In this document: piece by piece, positions 45,850-58,776 of the stretch
How the letters are laid out: each line of letters opens with the position of its first letter
Position numbering within the stretch: the stretch's first letter is position 1
Program-made: the position numbers and the translations under genes
NCBI RefSeq assembly: GCF_000203795.2
Contig: NW_006281104.1
Location: forward strand, 1,388,278-1,452,277
Length of the DNA stretch: 64,000 nucleotides
Origin: Batrachochytrium dendrobatidis JAM81
Taxonomy: Eukaryota; Chytridiomycota; Chytridiomycetes; Rhizophydiales
Direction: 5' to 3'
The notes under the pieces: model-generated
What the model saw: the letters and a program-made list of their open reading frames with translations, nothing else
Told to the model about the DNA's origin: nothing
Databases searched by the model: none

Positions 45850-48096
45850 CTACATACTCAGATCGCCAAACACTCTGCACACTCTAGCCCACGTTACTCT
45901 ATCTAAATCCCGCACATCCACTTCAACATCTCGTCCACAGAGTAATGCATGTGATATTCCAACCGATCCACCTGCTGGAGATGTAGTGAGTACATCCATA
46001 AGCATAGCAACTTGCGGTACAGTAGAAGTTTCCAATCTATGTTGTAAGTACAAAGTACGTTTTGTCACATCCGTTGTAGATGAAATGAGTGGAGGTGAAA
46101 GAAGAGGGAATTTAAAACCAGTCGGATTCACAGTTTGTAAAGTCGATGTGGATGGTAGAGGTTGAACCAAAGCATTCATGTTAATGTAGAGTGGATCAGA
46201 CGATACAGGTGGTGTGTAGGGTCTTCGATGTGTCAATATACCCTTGATGGGCATTAATCTAGCACATCCATATACGTTTACCATGGACTTCTTTTTTTGA
46301 ATCAAGAGTGGTGTACATGTAGACTCTTCAATGGATGTGTCGCTTAGAGTTCCCATGATATCAATCTCCATATCAGAATGGCTTAGTGTGGATTTGGATC
46401 GAACTGGAGTGTCCATGTCTGTGAGAGTTGGTGATGTACTGAGATTCTCATTGCATGTGTCACTTGTAGAAATATCTGTAAGATCAGCATGATCAAGTAA
46501 AAAGGGAAGATCCGTTGTTTCCTTGGTTGTATGCTTCCAGTTTGATTCAAGAGTGGTTTTTGGTGATGCAAAGCCGACACGATGAATGGGTGCAAGCCAT
46601 CGGTCAGGTGTAGACCCAGTTCTTAATCCAAGAGATGTTGATGTTAATGGACCTCGTTTGAAAACAGCAGAATGGAACGAAGTCTGATTACCAAACGTAC
46701 TACACGATGATGGTGTCTGCTGTGGTTCATGTGTGATATTGGATTTGGTACAAGAAGGAATCGAGTGTTTCAAAGTAGTGGATTTTTTCTGTTTCATATT
46801 GCCAGTTGTTTTGATGCACGATTTTCCATTCATGGCAGCCAACATGGCAACATTCTCAAGCTGACAGTTGAGGTTTAAAGCAGCCAGTTTTTCAGATGAA
46901 ATCTGTTTCTGTTTAGGATAAAATCCAGGGGTGAGAATCCGTCCACGCTTCCACTTGACTCCACATTTGTTGCAAAGTGGATCATTTTCCTTGGGACCAT
47001 GTCGCCACATGGGAGTTGAGTCTGTTCCACAGTACTGACAGATGCGTTTCAATCCAGTGGTAGTTGTTGCACATATAGGCTGTGAATCAACCGAGCTAGT
47101 TTCCAGGTTCAAAGCCAAATGATTGGATTTGGAAGCCTTGTGTAGAGTGGAATTTTTTGTGAATTTTAATTCTTTGTTGGTAATACTACGAGCCAATGCT
47201 TGTTTTGGCAAAGACGGCCGCTGCGTAGTCAATGTATTAGCAAAGATGGATGAATCAAGCTTGGCCGTTTTCCTAGGAAAAGCAGTCGATCCTGATAGGT
47301 CGGATGAGACAACAGAACACACTGGATTTTCCAAGTGAGAAGCCAAACGATCAAGACTAGACGACACATCGATGCTAGAACTTCGCAATCGCTTGCCGAG
47401 AACTCGACCAGTTGTCACGTGTGTCGAGTCATTCGACTCTATAGACTGTGAAGTAGAATACTCGCCTCTAAACGAGGCAAGTGCAGCAAGCCTGTGCGAA
47501 GATCTGGTGGAAGCAGACAGTTTTAAACCAGTCATGCCCATTGTATTAGTGGCTGCAGAAAGTTCAATCAATGGTTGCTGCTTGCAATGTCTAGGGGTTG
47601 AAGATCTTTTTGCAGGTCTAGTAGTGGATGCGGATGCAGAGGCAGTAAGAGCATAAACACTTGAGCCATTGCTAACAAGGATGCTGGGCAGTGGAGGCAT
47701 TTGCAGAGGCAATGGGTCGGCATCGACTGTTTCTTTTCGGTCTGAAGCAGCAATCGAAGCAACCGCTGCAGAAAGACCAGCAACACCTTGCTGTAGGTTT
47801 GAAAATCCATGACTGGTTCCTTTTCCAGCACCAGTAGTGTTTGTGCAAGACCTAACCATGGCATTGCTTGTAGTTGAACCAGCCGAATGACTGCAATCGG
47901 CAAGAACTCGAGCCGAATTGGCCGAAGCAGCGTTGGCAGCAGCAGAAATTGCAGCAAGAGTCGATGCAGAAGAGCAGGCTACATTCAATCCGCTGGAAGA
48001 GCGGACAGCATGGGCAACAGTACGGGCAGACCTCTTCACAGTAGATGCCATGCTCAACCAATTCTGTTTTGAATTCACAAAATTGCATTTTTTCAT
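45850..48096 (-). CDS. GATA-type zinc finger transcription factor
   Basis: Single-exon gene of 748 residues with one GATA finger around residue 350: ICQYCGTDSTPMWRHGPKEN followed by DPLCNKCGVKWKRGRI, spacing C-x2-C-x18-C-x2-C. The 18-residue loop, rather than 17, is the fungal class that includes light and developmental regulators. The rest is Ser/Thr/Ala-rich, with polar low-complexity N- and C-terminal regions and no PAS or other domain seen. Either the first Met (48096) or the Met at about 48051 (MASTVKRSART) may be used. A TIR element end lies within the 83 bp between this start and the mL49 stop, in the place of the promoter. Confidence 0.85.
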   Translation of the reverse strand: MKKCNFVNSKQNWLSMASTVKRSARTVAHAVRSSSGLNVACSSASTLAAISAAANAASANSARVLADCSHSAGSTTSNAMVRSCTNTTGAGKGTSHGFSNLQQGVAGLSAAVASIAASDRKETVDADPLPLQMPPLPSILVSNGSSVYALTASASASTTRPAKRSSTPRHCKQQPLIELSAATNTMGMTGLKLSASTRSSHRLAALASFRGEYSTSQSIESNDSTHVTTGRVLGKRLRSSSIDVSSSLDRLASHLENPVCSVVSSDLSGSTAFPRKTAKLDSSIFANTLTTQRPSLPKQALARSITNKELKFTKNSTLHKASKSNHLALNLETSSVDSQPICATTTTGLKRICQYCGTDSTPMWRHGPKENDPLCNKCGVKWKRGRILTPGFYPKQKQISSEKLAALNLNCQLENVAMLAAMNGKSCIKTTGNMKQKKSTTLKHSIPSCTKSNITHEPQQTPSSCSTFGNQTSFHSAVFKRGPLTSTSLGLRTGSTPDRWLAPIHRVGFASPKTTLESNWKHTTKETTDLPFLLDHADLTDISTSDTCNENLSTSPTLTDMDTPVRSKSTLSHSDMEIDIMGTLSDTSIEESTCTPLLIQKKKSMVNVYGCARLMPIKGILTHRRPYTPPVSSDPLYINMNALVQPLPSTSTLQTVNPTGFKFPLLSPPLISSTTDVTKRTLYLQHRLETSTVPQVAMLMDVLTTSPAGGSVGISHALLCGRDVEVDVRDLDRVTWARVCRVFGDLSM

Positions 48097-48099
48097 TCT

Positions 48100-48179
48100 A
48101 ATTCAAAAGTCATGTGACTTGGCGGCCATGAGTTTAGCCATCACTGCAAGATAAACACTCCATTTTACATGAATTTCAT
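48100..48179 (-). repeat. TIR element left-end fragment, reversed, in 83-bp gene gap
   Basis: CATTTTACATGAATTTC (about 48161-48177) follows ATCACTGCAAGATAAACACT, which matches the left end of the copy near 60857 (ATCACTGCAAGATAAATACAAGTG). The outer end abuts the mL49 stop codon. Confidence 0.6.
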
Positions 48180-48787
48180 TCAAAACTTGCGAGCACATAA
48201 CCAGTCACGTACGACTTCAATATAATCTCCATTGATTTCCAGCTTAGATCCTGCTGATTTGATACTGATCCTCTCTTTTGGAATCAAATGGCTTAAATCC
48301 TGCTTGAGTTGTTCTGTGTTTCCCCTTACATCTCTAATCAATGTGAGTTTACGTGACCGTCCGTTGCGATATGCTGAATAAACTGGCAACCATCCAGATT
48401 CTTTCCTTCTTTTGATGTCATATGGAAGCAAATCTGAGATTGTAGCCAACGAGTTAATATGGATCCAAATCATGCATACATTGAAACTTGATTTTTCCAG
48501 ATCAGTTTTTGATCAAGTGAATTAGGCAACATTTTTAGTTGGTGAATATCCATTCAGTTAACGTTACCTTTTGGAATAACTTGCAGCGATTCTAAAGGTG
48601 AAACCAATGGACTTTTTTGTATTGTGGGTTTTGGAGCATTGGCATAATCTGTCTTGGTTCTGACAGCACCCAACACATTGCGTGTGATTACCGGTGTAAT
48701 AGTGTTTGAAGATAATTCAAAAGAATGTGTTAAACTGGAAGACAAGGTATTTTTGAAGCAGCATCTGTGCATATACAAAAAAGACAT
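48180..48787 (-). CDS. IMG2: Mitochondrial large ribosomal subunit protein mL49 (Img2)
   Basis: Mitoribosome large-subunit protein. Exons 48787-48568 and 48433-48180, 157 residues. The C-terminal half has the mL49 pattern: LPVYSAYRNGRSRKLTLIRD, then GNTEQLKQDL...KERISIKSAGSKLEINGDYIEVVRDWL and a terminal aromatic residue. The N-terminus (MSFLYMHRCCFKNTLSSSL) fits an import sequence. The exon junction IPK/DLLPYDI was set by frame. It is followed by the GATA gene in the same direction after 83 bp. Confidence 0.85.
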
Positions 48788-49083
48788 GTCTAGCTATGCA
48801 GACTCGACTGATGTGATGTTGGAAACAAATTCAGCGTTTAGTGCAAGAAAAATCTTTATTGTTTTGCTGAGGTCTGGACCCTATTTATGCGGTCTGTGAT
48901 CTTAATCTGAATGCAATGAACTTGCACTGCAGACGATGCAAGTATTGCAAACCCAATCTGGCTGTACAAGTTAAATGTGCAATCTAATCAATGTGTAATT
49001 GAACTAATGAATGGTGTGTAATTCGTATCTCGCTATTCCAAACTTTTGACTTTCCGGAACAATCCAACGCTTTGTCGAAATAA

Positions 49084-50360
49084 ATGCCCATGATGGATGG
49101 TTCTAATATCAACATGTCGCTGCATATATGTGTTGTTGGAGCAGACACTCTTCTTGGTAATTGGTTTGCATGCATTGGTCTTTAATATTACTCTTGTGTA
49201 CTCATGATAGTTGTCATTTAGGCATGGCCATTGTCACCGACCTTTTGCATGGGTCGCACAGATCTACATTCAAGTCTGTTACTGCATTGGTGTCTAGACA
49301 AGAGAGTATCGATGATTTGACTTGCATTGCTTCATCTCCCAAACCTACGGATTCCTCTGTCTCCCATTCAACTGACTCATTCCAACTAAAGCTTCAGGTG
49401 TTGCTTCTCTCCGATATCATCAAATTTCCATCCAACCATCTTGCACTTTTTCAAAGCATTGATGGCGTGTGTATCATTCCTCCTGTTATTCCCGACTTGA
49501 TTCAGGTCTGCTCCCCCATCATTCATCTGTGCCAAATGGCTCGAGTCAACAATGTGGTCCTTCTTACCCCACATCATCCAGAATCTGTGTGTGCAACATT
49601 CTCACCACGATTGTATGAATACAGAAAGATTGAACATGCATTAAAGGAAAGCGATATTGCTGGGCATTGTATCCTACGATATACATTTTTACAACAGTAT
49701 CTACTGTGTTGGATCAACAAAATAGGACAAGATGGTATACTTGCCTTGCCCATCACGGATGGAATGTTTGCTCCAATTCATATCACAGATGTTGTTGCAA
49801 GCGTGGTTGCCATTTACGTTGACCGAGCCTCTCACAGACCAACAATGTGTCCATTGCATCGGGCTTCAGTATACACTCTCACAGGACCAGCATTGCTAAC
49901 AGGCACAGATCTGGCTCAGAAATTCACAGAATTCATCTCCACATCTCAACCTGATCCTACACCCACTACGGATTCAAATCACACCCCTTCATTGCCATCA
50001 GTCGTGTCATTTACTAGCAATTCTCACAACGAAACAAAACGATTTCTAATGGAAAAGCAAAATGCTATCCACAACTTGGCTGTCGACTTTGATGCAGTTA
50101 TTGAAACACTCGACGCCATTCGACACGATGCAGATGACATGAAGATCCTGCTTAATAAAATGTTGAAGCAGATCAAAAACAATACCAAATCAATCCATAT
50201 GGACCATGACGAAACCCAAGAAATCTACCTAAAAGAGCAGGGTTTAGTTGGCAACGGTGTCTCATCAGCTGTTAAAATACTTGCTGGAAGAGATCCACTG
50301 GAAATCAAAGAGTTTATCCAAGAATGTCTAGCCAGTGGTTGTGTTGCATTTAAATCTTAA
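49084..50360 (+). CDS. NmrA-like NAD(P)-binding Rossmann protein
   Basis: Exons 49084-49156 and 49222-50360, 403 residues. Starts with a Rossmann-like strand-turn HICVVGADTLLGMAIVTDLL, where GADTLLG takes the place of the GATGxxG of NmrA/SDR proteins. Later the NmrA-type features DGVCIIPPVIPDLIQVC, RVNNVVLLTPHHPES and TDGMFAPIHITDVVASVVAIY (like the ILP...PIHVDDVA of the family) are visible. The C-terminal third is polar. Probably a redox sensor or atypical dehydrogenase. No catalytic YxxxK is seen. The family call rests on pattern only. Divergent from mL49, with 296 bp between. Confidence 0.6.
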
Positions 50361-50712
50361 CCCAAGATGAATTCGAAATGAATCGTGTCGAGTCTGAATA
50401 AAGTTGATCAAATTCTCAGTTTTCAACCATCTTGTTTAGTCATGGTAAACCTATGTGACAACCAACAAAATAAATTGAATCAAAAAGAAATGAATGGATT
50501 GTTTTTTGATCATGTACAGTGTAAAAACGTGAGATGCTCCATACACGATAGCTCAACTGATTCTAACCTTGTACAACACATTCATTAAAACAACTTGTAA
50601 TACATACTTGTACTGGTCTCAACTTTTTCAAAAATCATGTATGTTTTGAATTGTGTATTCATCAACAAATGATACAATTCAAAACATACCCCAAGTATTG
50701 ATTCAAATCAAT
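50361..50712. other. Intergenic between two convergent genes
   Basis: 352 bp of 3' flank. An open frame of 67 codons (50385-50588) has no recognised features. Nothing else seen. Confidence 0.5.
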
Positions 50713-52665
50713 TCATTCCTTTAATTTTGGTAATGTGTTCAGTGTTAACGTCGAATTTAAAAATTTGAGAGCAGGTTTGAGGAATACAACTTGAATTAGA
50801 ATATCATCTCTCCAATTGCGACATTCTGAGGGTCTGAGAGTCAACAATCGTGATACATGACGATCGTCATACTTTCCAGATTTGAGTGCCTGGCGAAGCA
50901 AGTGTGTGGCTACATTTTCATGTCGAATTTCATAAAGCGCAGAGTTTGTTTTGTTTTGTGAAGAGTTGAGAAAATCACCCACAATATTCACGACATGCTC
51001 ATTGGATAGTTCTTCAAACAGCCCATCCGATGCAATCACAAGAAAGCAATCTTGAGGAGTCAATGTCACATGTGATATGTCTGGTCGAGCGTGCACATCT
51101 AATGTAAATGTTAGAATAGAATACATCATTACTATATAGTGCATACACAACATACATGGTGGAGTCAAGCAGTAGCGTAGCATGGGCCACTGACGACGTC
51201 GAGATGGAAGTCCTTTCATCAATGCACTTATTTTATGTTGAACAGCCATGGGCCATTTATATCGAGCATCTCCAAAAGCTAAAACAAGATGTGTGTCAAT
51301 ACCAAGATACAATTTCAATTCAGTGTTGATAGCCACTATAAGTTTTTATACAATGTATACTTTACCTCTAGTAGGCACTAATCCACCGATAACACGAAGG
51401 GGTCCATCTAGACAATGTCGAAAAGCAACCGTCTCCAACTCATCTGGATGCTCCTTTTTCAATGTAGCCATTTCATTCGGATTTCCTACTTGATGGTCAT
51501 TGGTGAGTGTAGATGCCACCCACGAGCCACTGTTGGACATTGAGCCCAACACAACACGACTAGATTCAATTGATTCAATCATAAACACAAGATAGTTTAA
51601 TAAAAATCTCTGTATATCAATGGTAAACATGACATTTACCTATCTCCAGCATGAGCGACATATACATCCTCTTTGCCAATGTATCCCATGACAGCACACG
51701 AACCAGATAGCGCAGGCAAGATCATATCCCTAATTTTAATGCGTTCAGTAGAAGGCAAAGCAGCAATCTGCTCTATGGTCATTGAATCAAATCCATCCAA
51801 TGCTTGAAAAGGAAGGTTCAAGAGATGATCGTCCACGGCAACAAATGCATCAGTAAGTGCTCGAGGAACGTCTTGTGAAGTAGCAAGATGTTTTTGTAGA
51901 GCGACAGGAAGTAATTCTGTAAGCTGTTCAGCACATTGAGTATCTGCATGACCTAGTTCAGAATATATGTTAGCAGAATCAAGCATCAGATCATATGCAG
52001 CATTGGCTAAACTGCAAGAACGCGACTGATGATTTAGGGACTTGAAAGCATCACAAGATCTGATGAACTAGCAGCTGACTATCAGACGGGAGCTTGAATA
52101 AATGATGTAAGCCAGGTTGCAAGTAGAATTCAAGCTTACCATCAAATATTCCCAATAGGATGGACCCATTTTGTAATTCCAGACTGACATGACGGTCCTC
52201 TGTTGGGTCATTTGAAGCTAGTTCGCACTTGTCAATTCGAATGGCAGCAGTTTCACTACTGTCTGGCTTGAAAAATGTTTCGCCTAGTTGTAAACGAAGA
52301 TCAATGTCTTCTACTGTCATGTCAGGAATTCCGGGAGGGAGCATGTATCCTGAGGGATATGTTTGAGCTTCAGATGCAGTGGCCACATACTTGTTGAATC
52401 CAGCCAGTTGAGCCAGTTGATCCGATTGTCTGGTCCTATACAAAGACAATTGTCTGTTGGAAGTAGTGATGCAGGATGCAGCCAAAGGAGTACCCATATT
52501 AAAATACTGAGCATTGTATGATCTGTAAAGATGGTTTTTTATAGCATGTCTTGTAATCAATGAAGTTGATGCATGATTGAAAGCAGATGTGAAACCAGTT
52601 ATATGTGCAAGCATTGTCTTGGTCTTGGAATAGGGTCTGACTGGAATGAGTACTCTGTTATACAT
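50713..52665 (-). CDS. PP2C phosphatase, mitochondrial PDP/Ptc5-like, with an unresolved junction
   Basis: Mn/Mg-dependent Ser/Thr phosphatase most like pyruvate dehydrogenase phosphatase. Exons: 52665-52140; an exon ending at 51640 whose start I cannot fix (about 52010); then 51559-51366, 51278-51156 and 51098-50713. N-terminal MYNRVLIPVRPYSKTKTMLA resembles a mitochondrial presequence. PP2C motifs: GSILLGIFDG, YVAHAGDSRVVLGS, AFGDARYKWP (as in PDP1), FLVIASDGLFEELSNEHVV and WRDDILIQVVF. At exon 1/2 the sequence should spell DGH. HQSRSCSLANAAYDLML follows in the right place, but no GT-AG intron joins it in frame. Either a tiny exon exists or there is a frameshift, and I cannot tell which. 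Confidence 0.75.
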
Positions 52666-53628
52666 GGTCTATTATTAAAAATAGAAGAGTTTAATATGGA
52701 AATAAAGTGAATTCAGATGATGCTACTGCTCAACAGTACTGATTCTGATTTGAAGTTGGGTTAAAAAGTTGATGCGATGTTCGTTCACGTAAAATAAATT
52801 ATTATTTTGCATTGATTCAATCTTGTAAAATAATGTCTAGAATTAAATGAGTCAAGAATGTTCATTCAATATTGTTGCTCAGAAACCCTTAGGGTTTTAT
52901 TTTAGGTAAATGGCTGTAATCGAGTAAAATACATTCCAAGTTGACACAGAAATAAACTAGATTTACTCCAAGCTGTGTGTTTTTATACAGCAGTCATTCC
53001 ATTTACAAAGTGAGTTTATAAACCAAAAGTGGATTAAAATACATTAAACTACATTGATTTTTTGTTTAAATTGCAAGTTACAACCAGAATCTAAACACAT
53101 GGTCATTGAACAACCAGAATCTAAACAGTATTTTCATGGCACGATACAAGTTTAAAAGAATGAATGAGTTGATACTGAACAGCCATCTGTTTAGAAGCCC
53201 CAATTTATCCTTAAAACACGAACCCTTTGCAAGCATCTGAATTCTCAATTAATAACTAGTTTCCAGTCAACTCGTTTGTCTGCAACTATCATTGTTTCAA
53301 TTCTACTCGACTTTTTGAGTTATTATACTGTCATTATCGACTGCATTATCGTTTCTAAACACTAATAACAAAAGGTCGTTTTTATCATTCGACTACAAGT
53401 GTCGATATTCACAAATCACTGAGCAATTAGCGTATATTCGACTTGATAATCAGCACTATCCAGTACCTGCTAGTCATCTTCACATAGAACCAGCATTACT
53501 AGATACTTGTAAACCATATTTTCTGTCCTAGTATTCTATATTCGACCTTGTTTCCAACTGCATCGTAGTTATTCCATACCAAACATCTATTCTACAAACA
53601 ACCCAACTTTGTTCTCTCAACTATACAT
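52666..53628. other. Divergent intergenic region PP2C / NIPA
   Basis: 963 bp, AT-rich, without exons. Near 52785-52802, GTTCGTTCACGTAAAATAAAT resembles a TIR element end (outer half degraded). Short direct repeat CAACCAGAATCTAAACA at 53080-53095 and 53109-53125. Promoters of both genes must be here. Confidence 0.5.
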
Positions 53629-56600
53629 ATGACTGGAGGAGTAATATCTAGCGACATTCCGTCATGGTACCAACCAGTCGGAGTATCACTTGCTCTTATA
53701 TCAGGATTCTTTATCGGTGTCAGTCTGATTCTACAGAAAAAAGGCCTTTTGCAAACTAAAGATGCCGCCTTGGAACAAGGAAACGAGCACGCTTATCTCA
53801 AGAGTTCTTTATGGTGGATCGGCATGGCTTGCAGTTGAGTACCCAAGCAGTGTTTCATATTCATACCAAACTGATGACTTGCAACAGACACTTTTCTATT
53901 AGAGTCTTGCTGATCGTCAGGATTATTCACAGCTGTATTCATGTACAAACACTTGCATGTCATTGTAGTCTTGTTTTACTTTGGAATAGACTGGCTGAAT
54001 ATTCCTTGCGCCTTTCACTAGACATGGATTGGATTGCTGTTTAATTGACATGACCAATCCTTTAATCAACACATTCGTCATAGATACACACAAACTATCC
54101 CTTTCTCACTTTTGACATAGCCATACACTGCATAATCACCACATTCAAATCCAGATATTGGGCTTGATTCTTGTCAAGTCTACAGACTCTGCTTGGCTGT
54201 GTTCTAATCTTATAATTTGCGTTCTAGTTTTAAAAAACTGAAATTGCATATTCAGGAATGCAACTATACATGCCAATAATCAGGACAAATACCAAGACAA
54301 TATTGTCCAGTAAATTTAGTGGAAATATTTCACAACTGGCTGTTTATGTATTGAATTCTAGTGTTTCACTTTACGTGAACAAGACTGCAAATAATTGTAT
54401 TTCTCAATACGATTTGTTTTAAATGGACTATTCATTATCAATCTTGTATTTTACTAATTACATGCCATGTGTTTACATCTTGATTTTCTTATTGTTTTAG
54501 TGGCCATGGGTGAAGTATCTAATTTTGGTGCATATGCATTCGCGCCTACAATTCTTGTTACCCCACTTGGAGCCATCAGCGTTGTTGTCAGGTATGATAT
54601 ATTACAGATGTATTCATGTAAATGGACCACTTTATTCTGTCTTGAATTGGAAAATGTTTGAATATTCGTCACGCTTTCCTACTAGAGATGATTGTGTATG
54701 CATTATATGGTGAACACAATCATCTCTTTTATCAAACTCATCCCTGGTGTCGTCAATCAAACTCCTTTGCTGTATCTCAAAATATCATGTTTTAGTTTAA
54801 AATCAAAAAAATTGCAGCTGTTGTTTCATGCCAGTCACCAATAGACATACCTGTGAACTTGTCAGAATACAATGCTGTTCAATGATTTGGGAAAAACTGA
54901 CATTGACTATTTCGTCAAACTGTTTGTTGTGTCACACCCTTATTTAGACATGCTTGATTTAATCTTGATACTACTTTACAACATGTATCAGTACTTGATA
55001 GATATATCGCTTTTTGTAAACTAACTATTCTGCTCAATAATCTAGTGCAATTTTATCCATTGTGTTTTTAAAAGAAAAACTCAATTTTTCTGGCACTGCA
55101 GGAATTTGTCTATGCGTTATTGGTGCAACCATTATTGTGCTACACGGCCCTTCATCTACTGCAACTGAAACCATTCCTGCATTTATCTACTTTGTAATGG
55201 CTCCAGGTATATAGGATTGTGGCAGTTTGTAACAAGATTGTTTGAATCTTGATTGCATGTGAATAACAGTTTTTGATTTGGATCAAACTATCATGTTAGG
55301 GTTTTTAACATACTCGTGTGTGTCGCTTGTGTTTGTCTTGTACATGATTTTTCATATTGGCCCTAGATATGGCCATGTTCATCCAATCGTGTATATTTCA
55401 ATCACATCCATTGTAGGATCATTTCTTGTCAATGCAGCCCAAGGTATACTAATTTGTTGATTGTTTTTCTAATTTGTTATTGATTTCCCTACTGTTTGTG
55501 CAAATCGAAACATATTTTAGGATTTGGATCTTCGTTTGTATACAGTTTGCGACACTGGGAAGCTGATAATCAATTCGTACAATGGCCCATCTACCCACTT
55601 TTTGTGTTTATTGTCATTACTGTGATTATCCAGGTCAATTATCTCAACAAGTCTCTATCCTATTTTTCGACATCCATTGTTACTCCAGTCTACTTTGTGT
55701 TTTTCTCTAGTGCTACACTCACAACATCAGCAGTACTATATCAAGGTTTCAATGTCGCTACAGTGATTGATGGAATCTCAATCATACTTGGATTTGTAGT
55801 GATTGTGATTGGTGTGTCGTTGTTGTTTCAATATAATTTGAAGCTCAACAAAATGCAAGTGCGGTTTGTGGAAGATATTAATGATGCCGAGGTAGATGAC
55901 GAAGAACAGCAAGGGGATCAGAATCCTTTGAAATTGATGGCGGAAAGTTTTCCTTTGAACCCAAAGCCTAAAGGGTCTACGTTACCTCGTACTAGTGCTT
56001 CGGGTAATTCGCGCAATGCCAATGGTCATACTGATGGTAATGAACTTTGGCATGACGAAGCTGGTGGATCTGGTGCTGCTAGAACATATGTGCGACACGA
56101 AAGTATGCCAAGGATGAACATGGTTCATGCACCAATTGGTGGAAACGTTGGACTTGTTCAACAAGCCGTTACAAATGCTGAATCGATGGGCGTACATTCC
56201 ATTCCACCTTTGACTGATTTTGCACTAGTAAAAAACGATGGAGAAATCCCGGTATTCTATAAACAACAAGTGCAGCTCCAACAGCCCCCACCAGCACATC
56301 CTGCCATTAATAGTGGGCTAGTTGGACAGCAGCTCCAACAACAGCATCTGGAACAATATCATATCCAGCAACGCGACCAGGAGCAACAGGTGATACGAGG
56401 TCAATTTCAGGGAGCGGCAATGACAGGTGATGAAATCTGGCCTCTACCATCATCATCACAACCCAGTCATGGAAATATCTATTTTCCGACTCCACCTACA
56501 GGGCCACTTGAGCAGATAAATCCTCGCTCTAATTCAGCGAGGGGTCAATCTTCACCTCCAGGATCTGCTACACTTTCTGGAGTGAATTCTGCTGGGATGT

Positions 56601-57130
56601 CACCGACTCGAAAACATATGGTTCATCCATCGATTGATTCTACAGCACAGTCTCTACAACAGCAGTCTTCAAACCTTGCACCAGTTGTACCTGGCATGAT
56701 AAAATCTACACAACCCTTGACATCTTCAGATCAAGCGGCACTGGTGATGCAACATTTTGAGCCGCCAATCCCATCATCCATATTACAACCTTACTCGACG
56801 GGAGATAGTGCTTCAAGCTCGTTTGTTTTTGAAGAAGATGATGGCGAATCACAATTGGCAGGAAGTGGACGAGAATTAATTCATCACTCGCATCCTGGCG
56901 TGTCACCGCTTAGTGGTGAGCATATGGGGTTTCACAATAGTATAGAAGATCGCAACGAGGATCTAGAGCAATACACATCAAAAGAGTTGCATCAGAACAT
57001 GGGTGGATCTGAGCTTAATAGAACCGGCAATGGTGATCGATTGAATCCAAATTGGCATCCTCCAACTCATGCTACTACAACTGACGGTGGGGTAGCTACC
57101 GTTTCCAACAAGCTGTACAATGGATATTAA
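53629..57130 (+). CDS. NIPA-type magnesium transporter with Gln-rich cytosolic tail
   Basis: Multi-pass membrane protein of the NIPA family (Mg2+ transport). Exons 53629-53833, 54501-54591, 55046-55206, 55300-55443 and 55521-57130, 736 residues. Family blocks: SLALISGFFIGVSLILQKKG, MGEVSNFGAYAFAPTILVTP followed by LGAISVVV, FLKEKLNFSGTAGICLCVIG, and QVNYLNKSLSYFSTSIVTPV with YFVFFSSATL. The exon 1 donor is the weak GTTGAG. Reading on gives a stop after two codons. From about residue 310 follows a ~420-residue hydrophilic tail with Gln/His/Pro runs, not part of the transporter core and absent from animal NIPAs. Introns 1 (667 nt) and 2 (454 nt) are unusually long because each holds a TIR element. 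Confidence 0.87.
53933..54384 (+). mobile_element. TIR element copy D inside NIPA intron 1
   Basis: Left CAGCTGTATTCATGTACAAAC, right TTCACTTTACGTGAACAAGAC. Internal blocks CTTGCATGTCATTG, TGACATAGCCATACACTGCA, CCAGATATTGGGCTTGATTCTTGTCAAG and GTCCAGTAAATTTAGTGGA equal those of copies B and C. Wholly between the exon 1 donor (53834) and the exon 2 acceptor (54500). Confidence 0.82.
54604..54955 (+). mobile_element. TIR element copy E inside NIPA intron 2, right end lost
   Basis: Left end CAGATGTATTCATGTAAATGGACCACTTTATTCTGTCTTG, then GAATATTCGTCACGCTTTCCTACTAGAGATG, TTGCAGCTGTTGTTTCATGCCAGTCACC and TGTCACACCCTTATTTAGACAT near the right. The terminal inverted repeat on the right has decayed (CATGCTTGATT). 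It starts only 12 bp after the exon 2 donor. Confidence 0.75.
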
Positions 57131-57441
57131 ACGGTCATGTCGATTTTCTTTAGATACCATTTTCTTTTAATACTGTAGCCAGACGTTTCTGTAGCTCATG
57201 ATTTAATCCGATGTTTTTACTGTTTTAATTGTATTATCGGTCTACTTTCTTTTTGATTAATCACTGCCTTGTCTAGGCACCAACAATATAGTCTACAGCC
57301 TCACTTTTAGGTTATACTATTCAACCCTACTGTATATACTTGCAAGGTGTACGGCAAGTATAACAAACCAGACATTTAAATAATAAATTCAACATGCATT
57401 CAGTGTTTATTTACCAGCATCAAGTATAATTCAAAAGAGAA
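57131..57441. other. Intergenic between convergent NIPA and DPM1
   Basis: 311 bp of 3' flank with T-rich sequence after the NIPA stop. No exon, RNA or repeat seen. Confidence 0.5.
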
Positions 57442-58604
<1,163 letters not shown>

Positions 58605-58776
58605 ATTATTGTTAATTCAACCATCACATTCAAACAGTAAAGAAACTGCAGTTCAATTGATTCAAAACAATCTTGTTTTTCCATTTCTATAAACAACCGT
58701 CTTATCCTCAGGCAAATCAAGTCTTGAATTTAGTCAAAAGTTCAACTTTATCTTTGGATTTAGTCTGGACAATACA

